Origin: Halomonas aestuarii
Lineage (GTDB): Bacteria > Pseudomonadota > Gammaproteobacteria > Pseudomonadales > Halomonadaceae
Assembly (NCBI RefSeq): GCF_001886615.1
Contig: NZ_CP018139.1
Location: 496,001-560,000, forward strand
Direction of reading: 5' to 3'
DNA: 64,000 nucleotides
Shown here: positions 60,676 to 64,000 of the stretch, piece by piece
Layout: every line of letters begins with the position of its first letter
How positions within the stretch are numbered: position 1 is the first letter of the stretch
The notes under the pieces: model-generated
Databases searched by the model: none
Told to the model about the DNA's origin: nothing
Seen by the model: the letters and a program-made list of their open reading frames with translations, nothing else
Program-made: the position numbers and the translations under genes

Positions 60676-61593
60676 ATGAGGCGTGAGGGTCCGATCACGG
60701 TCTTCGGCGGCACCGGCTTTCTCGGTGATGCCATCGTCCGGGAGCTGGTGGAGGCTGGCCATGTGGTGCGTATCGCCGCCCGCCACCCGGCGCTGCCCGC
60801 CTGGGTCGAGGAAGGGGACGTCATCGAGCTGGCCACCGCCGATATCCGCGACGAGACCAGCGTGGCCGCCGCGCTGGCGGGCGCCAGCGCCGTGGTCAAT
60901 GCCGTCAGCCTCTACGTGGAGACGCGCGAGACCAGCTTCGAGGCGATCCACGTCACGGGGGCCGGGCGGCTGGCCCGCCTGGCCCGGGCGGCCGGGATAG
61001 AGCGGCTGGTGCAGGTCTCGGGCATCGGGGCGACCCCCGATTCGCCCTCTGCCTACGTGCGGGCCCGCGCACGCGGCGAGGAGGCAGTGCTGGACGCCCT
61101 GCCCAAGGCGATCATCGTGCGCCCCAGCGTGATGTTCGGGCCCCACGATGCCTTCCTGTCGGGCCTGGAAGGCCTCACCCGACTGCCGATGATCCCGCTG
61201 TTCGGCCGCGGCACGAACCGGCTGCAGCCGGTGCACGTGGGGGACGTGGCCCGTGCCATCGCGCTGCTCACGGGCCACCCCGCCACCGAGCGGCGCTTCT
61301 TCGAGTTCGGCGGGCCCGAGGTGCTGAGCTACCGCGAAATCCTCGAGGCGCTGCTGGCCCACCTTCAGCGCGAGCGGCCCCTGGTGCCGCTGCCCTTCCC
61401 CGCCTGGCGGCTCGCCGCCGCCCTGGTAGGCTGGCTGCCCGGGCCGCCGTTGACCCGCGACCAGGTGATCCTGATGCAGGCCGACAACGTCGCTGACGAG
61501 GATGTCGGCGGCTTCCGTGACCTGAAGATCCTGCCCCACTCGCTGCGCGAGAGCCTGCCGAGCTGCCTGCCGTCAGCGCCTGCCAAAGCCTGA
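60676..61593 (+). CDS. NAD(P)-binding protein, complex I NDUFA9-like
   Basis: Extended short-chain dehydrogenase-like protein of 305 residues. The Rossmann motif is TVFGGTGFLGDAIVREL, and later segments RLVQVSGIGATPDSPSAYVR and IVRPSVMFGPHDAFL match NDUFA9/YMR090-like proteins; the tyrosine and lysine of classical catalysis are only partly kept (SAYVRARARGE has Arg in place of Lys). A role in quinone or membrane-associated redox chemistry is possible. AGGAGAGCCG precedes the ATG. It is convergent with yjdM, two bases apart. Confidence 0.85.
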   Translation: MRREGPITVFGGTGFLGDAIVRELVEAGHVVRIAARHPALPAWVEEGDVIELATADIRDETSVAAALAGASAVVNAVSLYVETRETSFEAIHVTGAGRLARLARAAGIERLVQVSGIGATPDSPSAYVRARARGEEAVLDALPKAIIVRPSVMFGPHDAFLSGLEGLTRLPMIPLFGRGTNRLQPVHVGDVARAIALLTGHPATERRFFEFGGPEVLSYREILEALLAHLQRERPLVPLPFPAWRLAAALVGWLPGPPLTRDQVILMQADNVADEDVGGFRDLKILPHSLRESLPSCLPSAPAKA

Positions 61594-61595
61594 GG

Positions 61596-61934
61596 TCAGG
61601 CCTTCTTGACGAACTCGGACTTGAGCTTCATCGGCCCGATGCCGTCGATCTTGCAGTCGATGTCATGGTCACCCTCGACCAGGCGGATGTTCTTGACCTT
61701 GGTGCCGACCTTCACCACCGACGAAGAACCCTTGACCTTGAGGTCCTTGACCACGGTCACGGTATCGCCGTCGATCAGCGGATTGCCGTTGGCATCGCGG
61801 ACCACCGCCTCGCTCTCGTCCGGTCCGGCGGCGTCCTTCGACCATTCATGGCCGCATTCCGGGCAGACATGCTGGATGCCGTCGTCGTAGGTGAATTCGG
61901 AACCGCACTCGGGGCAGGGGGGCAGATCGCTCAT
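61596..61934 (-). CDS. yjdM: zinc-ribbon protein YjdM (PhnA family)
   Basis: A 112-residue protein with an N-terminal zinc ribbon (CPECGSEF and CPECGHEW) and the PhnA/YjdM C-terminal domain ([36 protein letters not shown]). Despite the old name phnA it is not a phosphonatase; its function is unknown. Start ATG 61932-61934. Transcribed alone, divergent from panE. Confidence 0.92.
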   Translation of the reverse strand: MSDLPPCPECGSEFTYDDGIQHVCPECGHEWSKDAAGPDESEAVVRDANGNPLIDGDTVTVVKDLKVKGSSSVVKVGTKVKNIRLVEGDHDIDCKIDGIGPMKLKSEFVKKA

Positions 61935-62071
61935 CGATGATGTCCTGGTCAATGGAAGGAAGGCGGGAAGCCTACACTCCGCGCCCGCGATGCTCCAGTC
62001 GGTCATCGCCCCGTCGCGCGCGCCCCGGTATGCTCCCGGGGTGGAGTTCCGGAAGGCAGAGGAGATATCGG

Positions 62072-63013
62072 ATGAAGATCGCGATCATGGGAAGCGGGGG
62101 CGTGGGCGGCTACTTCGGCGCCCGCCTGGCACAGGCCGGCGAGGACGTCACCTTCATCGCCCGCGGCGAGCACCTGGCGGCGATCCGTCGCGACGGCCTC
62201 GCCGTGTCGAGCGTCGAGGGCGACGTGACCATCGCCCCGGCCAGCGCCAGCGATGACCCGGCCGAAGTGGGCGTGGTGGAGGCGGTGATCGTGGCGGTGA
62301 AGGCCTGGCAGGTCCGCGAGGCCGCCGAGGCCATCCGTCCGATGGTCGGCCCCGCCACCCTGGTGCTGCCGCTGGAGAACGGCGTGGAGGCCGCCGACAC
62401 CCTGGCCGAGGTCCTCGGCGAGACCAGCGTGCTCGACGGCCTGTGCGGCATCCTGGCCTGGCGCGAGGGGCCGGGCCGGATTCGCCATGCCGGCGTCTCC
62501 CCCTTCGTGCGCCTGGGGCCCCGTCGCCCCGACCAGGCCGAAGGCGCCCGGCGGCTGCAGGCCACCCTGGATCGGGCCCCGGGCATGCATGCCGAGATCC
62601 CCGACGACATCCAGGCCGCGGTCTGGAGCAAGTTCCAGTTCATCTGCGCCATGAGCGGCATCGGGGCCATCACCCGGGCCCCCATCGGGGTGACCCGTAC
62701 CCTTCCCGAGACCCGCTCGCTGACCGAGCAGCTGCTCGACGAGATCACGGCGGTGGCCCGTGCCCGGGGGGTGGCCCTGCCGGAGGACGCCGTGGAGCGT
62801 GCCATGGGATTCATCGACGCGCTGCCGGCCGAGAGCACGGCCTCCATGCAGCGCGACATCATGGCGGGTCGGCCCTCCGAGCTGGAATCCCAGAACGGCG
62901 CAGTGGTGCGCCTGGGCCGGGAGGCCGGCGTCGACACCCCGGTCAACGCCATGATCCATGCCGCCCTGCTGCCCCAGGAGAGGGCGGCACGAGGCGGCGG
63001 GGAAAGCGGGTAG
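62072..63013 (+). CDS. panE: 2-dehydropantoate 2-reductase
   Basis: NADPH-dependent ketopantoate reductase (313 residues) for pantothenate and coenzyme A synthesis. It has the N-terminal Rossmann motif [18 protein letters not shown], the catalytic lysine region [19 protein letters not shown], and the conserved [19 protein letters not shown], which holds the acid that contacts substrate. Start ATG 62072 follows GAGGAG. Some relatives of this family act on other ketoacids, so panE is likely but not certain. Confidence 0.87.
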   Translation: MKIAIMGSGGVGGYFGARLAQAGEDVTFIARGEHLAAIRRDGLAVSSVEGDVTIAPASASDDPAEVGVVEAVIVAVKAWQVREAAEAIRPMVGPATLVLPLENGVEAADTLAEVLGETSVLDGLCGILAWREGPGRIRHAGVSPFVRLGPRRPDQAEGARRLQATLDRAPGMHAEIPDDIQAAVWSKFQFICAMSGIGAITRAPIGVTRTLPETRSLTEQLLDEITAVARARGVALPEDAVERAMGFIDALPAESTASMQRDIMAGRPSELESQNGAVVRLGREAGVDTPVNAMIHAALLPQERAARGGGESG

Positions 63014-63080
63014 GTCGACGTGTCCTCTCCCGGGCCTGCTGTTACCCTGTCGGGCCATGCCGTGACACTCAGGAGGCCCG

Positions 63081-63719
63081 ATGACCCGGCCGCGCATCAC
63101 CCTCGATGTCTTCAGCGACTACGTCTGCCCGTTCTGCTACCTGGAAGCGCCCGAGCTCGAGGCCCTGGCCGAGCGCTTCACCGGCGAGGTGGCGATCCGC
63201 TGGCGGGCCTTCGAGCTGCGCCCCGAGCCCGAGCCGACCCTCGATCCCGACGGCGACTACCTGCACGACATCTGGGAGCGTGCCGTCTATCCCATGGCGG
63301 CGGAGCGCGGCATGACCCTGAGGCTGCCGCGACGCCAGCCCCGCTCGCGGCTGGCCCACGAGGCCAGCGCCTGGGCCGGCGAGCAGGAAGGCGTCCGTCC
63401 CGGTGCCGGCGACGCCATGCGCACGGCGCTGTTCCGAGGCTTCTTCGAGGAGAGCCTGGACCTGGCCGATCCCGAGGCACTCGTCCAGGTGGCCGACGGC
63501 CTCGGCCTGGACGGCGCAGGACTGCGCCGGGCCCTGGCCGAGGGTGACTACACCGACCGGGTGCTGGCCGACCAGCGACTCGCCGGCGAGCTCGGCATCG
63601 GCGGCGTGCCGGGGCTGCGCTTCTCGCTGGACGGCGAGCACGCCGGAGTGCTCGAGGGCGCCCAGCCGCGCCGCCAGCTGTTCCTGGCCATGGAACGGCT
63701 TCTGGACCTGATGCGCTGA
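63081..63719 (+). CDS. DsbA family oxidoreductase, FrnE-like
   Basis: A 212-residue cytoplasmic thioredoxin-fold protein with the redox motif CPFC (Cys16, Cys19) in DVFSDYVCPFCYLEA and the cis-proline region GIGGVPGLRFSLDG near residue 175. These match the FrnE/2-hydroxychromene-isomerase-like group of DsbA proteins, linked to disulfide chemistry in stress. CAGGAGG precedes the ATG. No partner gene is obvious. Confidence 0.88.
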   Translation: MTRPRITLDVFSDYVCPFCYLEAPELEALAERFTGEVAIRWRAFELRPEPEPTLDPDGDYLHDIWERAVYPMAAERGMTLRLPRRQPRSRLAHEASAWAGEQEGVRPGAGDAMRTALFRGFFEESLDLADPEALVQVADGLGLDGAGLRRALAEGDYTDRVLADQRLAGELGIGGVPGLRFSLDGEHAGVLEGAQPRRQLFLAMERLLDLMR

Positions 63720-63824
63720 GGGAATGGGCCATGCTTCCCCCCGAAGGCCGGCCCCCTGATATGCTGTAGCCGGTGGCATGATTCATCTCGCCGTTAACGG
63801 CGCGCACAACCAGGAGCCTTCACC

Positions 63825-64000
63825 GTGGCCGAACCGAACAGCGTGATCGCCTTCTATGACGAGCGGATGCTGGCCCATGAGCCCAACATCGAGGTGCCCT
63901 TCCTGCCGGGGCGCATGGACAAGCGAGTCCGCTCATTGCTGTCGGGCCTGGGCGTGCCCTGGAAGTATCCCGAACACCCCGCCCGGCTCACCGCCATCCG
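63825..64000 (+). CDS. histone deacetylase/acetylpolyamine amidohydrolase family protein (5' part only)
   Basis: The window ends inside this gene: 58 codons are visible. From GTG 63825 (CAGGAG ahead) the protein reads VAEPNSVIAFYDERMLAHEP and continues with PFLPGRMDKRVRSLL and YPEHPARLTAI, the opening of the class II histone-deacetylase-like bacterial family that deacetylates polyamines or related amines. The catalytic histidines lie beyond the window edge, so function is inferred from the N-terminal text only. Confidence 0.75.
   Translation, partial: MAEPNSVIAFYDERMLAHEPNIEVPFLPGRMDKRVRSLLSGLGVPWKYPEHPARLTAI

Overview
The window reads as a chromosomal segment of a GC-rich halophilic gammaproteobacterium, most like Halomonas and its relatives. 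The evidence is the mix of genes: choline-to-betaine synthesis (betI, betB, betA) with a ChoX-type binding protein, proline use (putA and two putP), a SUF-type iron-sulfur operon, a full-length fadE, and small families typical of gammaproteobacteria (DUF1315/YeaC, YqcC, DUF3549, PA0069-type radical SAM). I see no insertion sequence, prophage, CRISPR array or rRNA. Most of the window is ordinary, densely packed core genome.

Layout. 1-4.7 kb: an elongator tRNA-Met, apeB and prc (divergent), three tRNA-Asn genes and a second, identical tRNA-Met in inverted orientation. 4.7-10 kb: choX divergent from betI-betB-betA around a palindromic BetI-type operator. 10.1-12.6 kb: fadE with a palindromic operator. 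12.6-18.5 kb: a minus-strand catabolic cluster (class III aminotransferase, carboxymuconolactone-decarboxylase-like protein, enoyl-CoA hydratase-like protein, SLC13-type permease) divergent from an RpiR regulator. 18.5-22.3 kb: quinone oxidoreductase, an unknown protein, a glycerophosphodiesterase and an overlapping CynX-like transporter. 22.5-27.3 kb: btuB-btuF-btuC-btuD behind a cobalamin riboswitch. 27.4-30.4 kb: a LexA-controlled radical SAM gene, then a periplasmic sulfite dehydrogenase with its cytochrome c.

30.5-37.9 kb: zinc alcohol dehydrogenase; rhomboid protease-yeaC-DUF2797; nadK followed by a metallophosphatase; an EamA transporter with a TTG start; a Pmp3-like protein with a long N-terminal part; a CBS-domain protein. 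38-39 kb: tRNA-Gly and a GGDEF-domain remnant. 39.2-47.2 kb: AraC regulator, minimal bifunctional putA, and two putP genes produced by a tandem duplication that also carried the 3' end of putA, now a decayed remnant between the two transporters. 47.3-50.2 kb: a shrunken OmpW paralogue beside intact ompW, then yqcC and a gamma-glutamylcyclotransferase-like gene. 50.5-53.5 kb: DUF3549, a retropepsin-like protease, rimK and a helical-bundle protein. 54-60.3 kb: Rrf2 regulator-sufBCDS-sufT-SanA-like. 60.4-64 kb: a 47-residue membrane protein, an NDUFA9-like protein, yjdM, panE, a FrnE-like DsbA protein and the start of a histone-deacetylase-family gene cut by the window edge.

Several blocks fit osmotic life: choline uptake and oxidation to glycine betaine, and proline uptake and breakdown, sit within 40 kb of each other. 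The most unusual observations are the putA-putP tandem duplication with paired structured leaders, the decayed OmpW paralogue, the uncharacterised RpiR-linked amine catabolic cluster, a terminator with no visible gene upstream of it (possible sRNA), and an 18-bp tandem duplication that lengthens two convergent overlapping genes at once.
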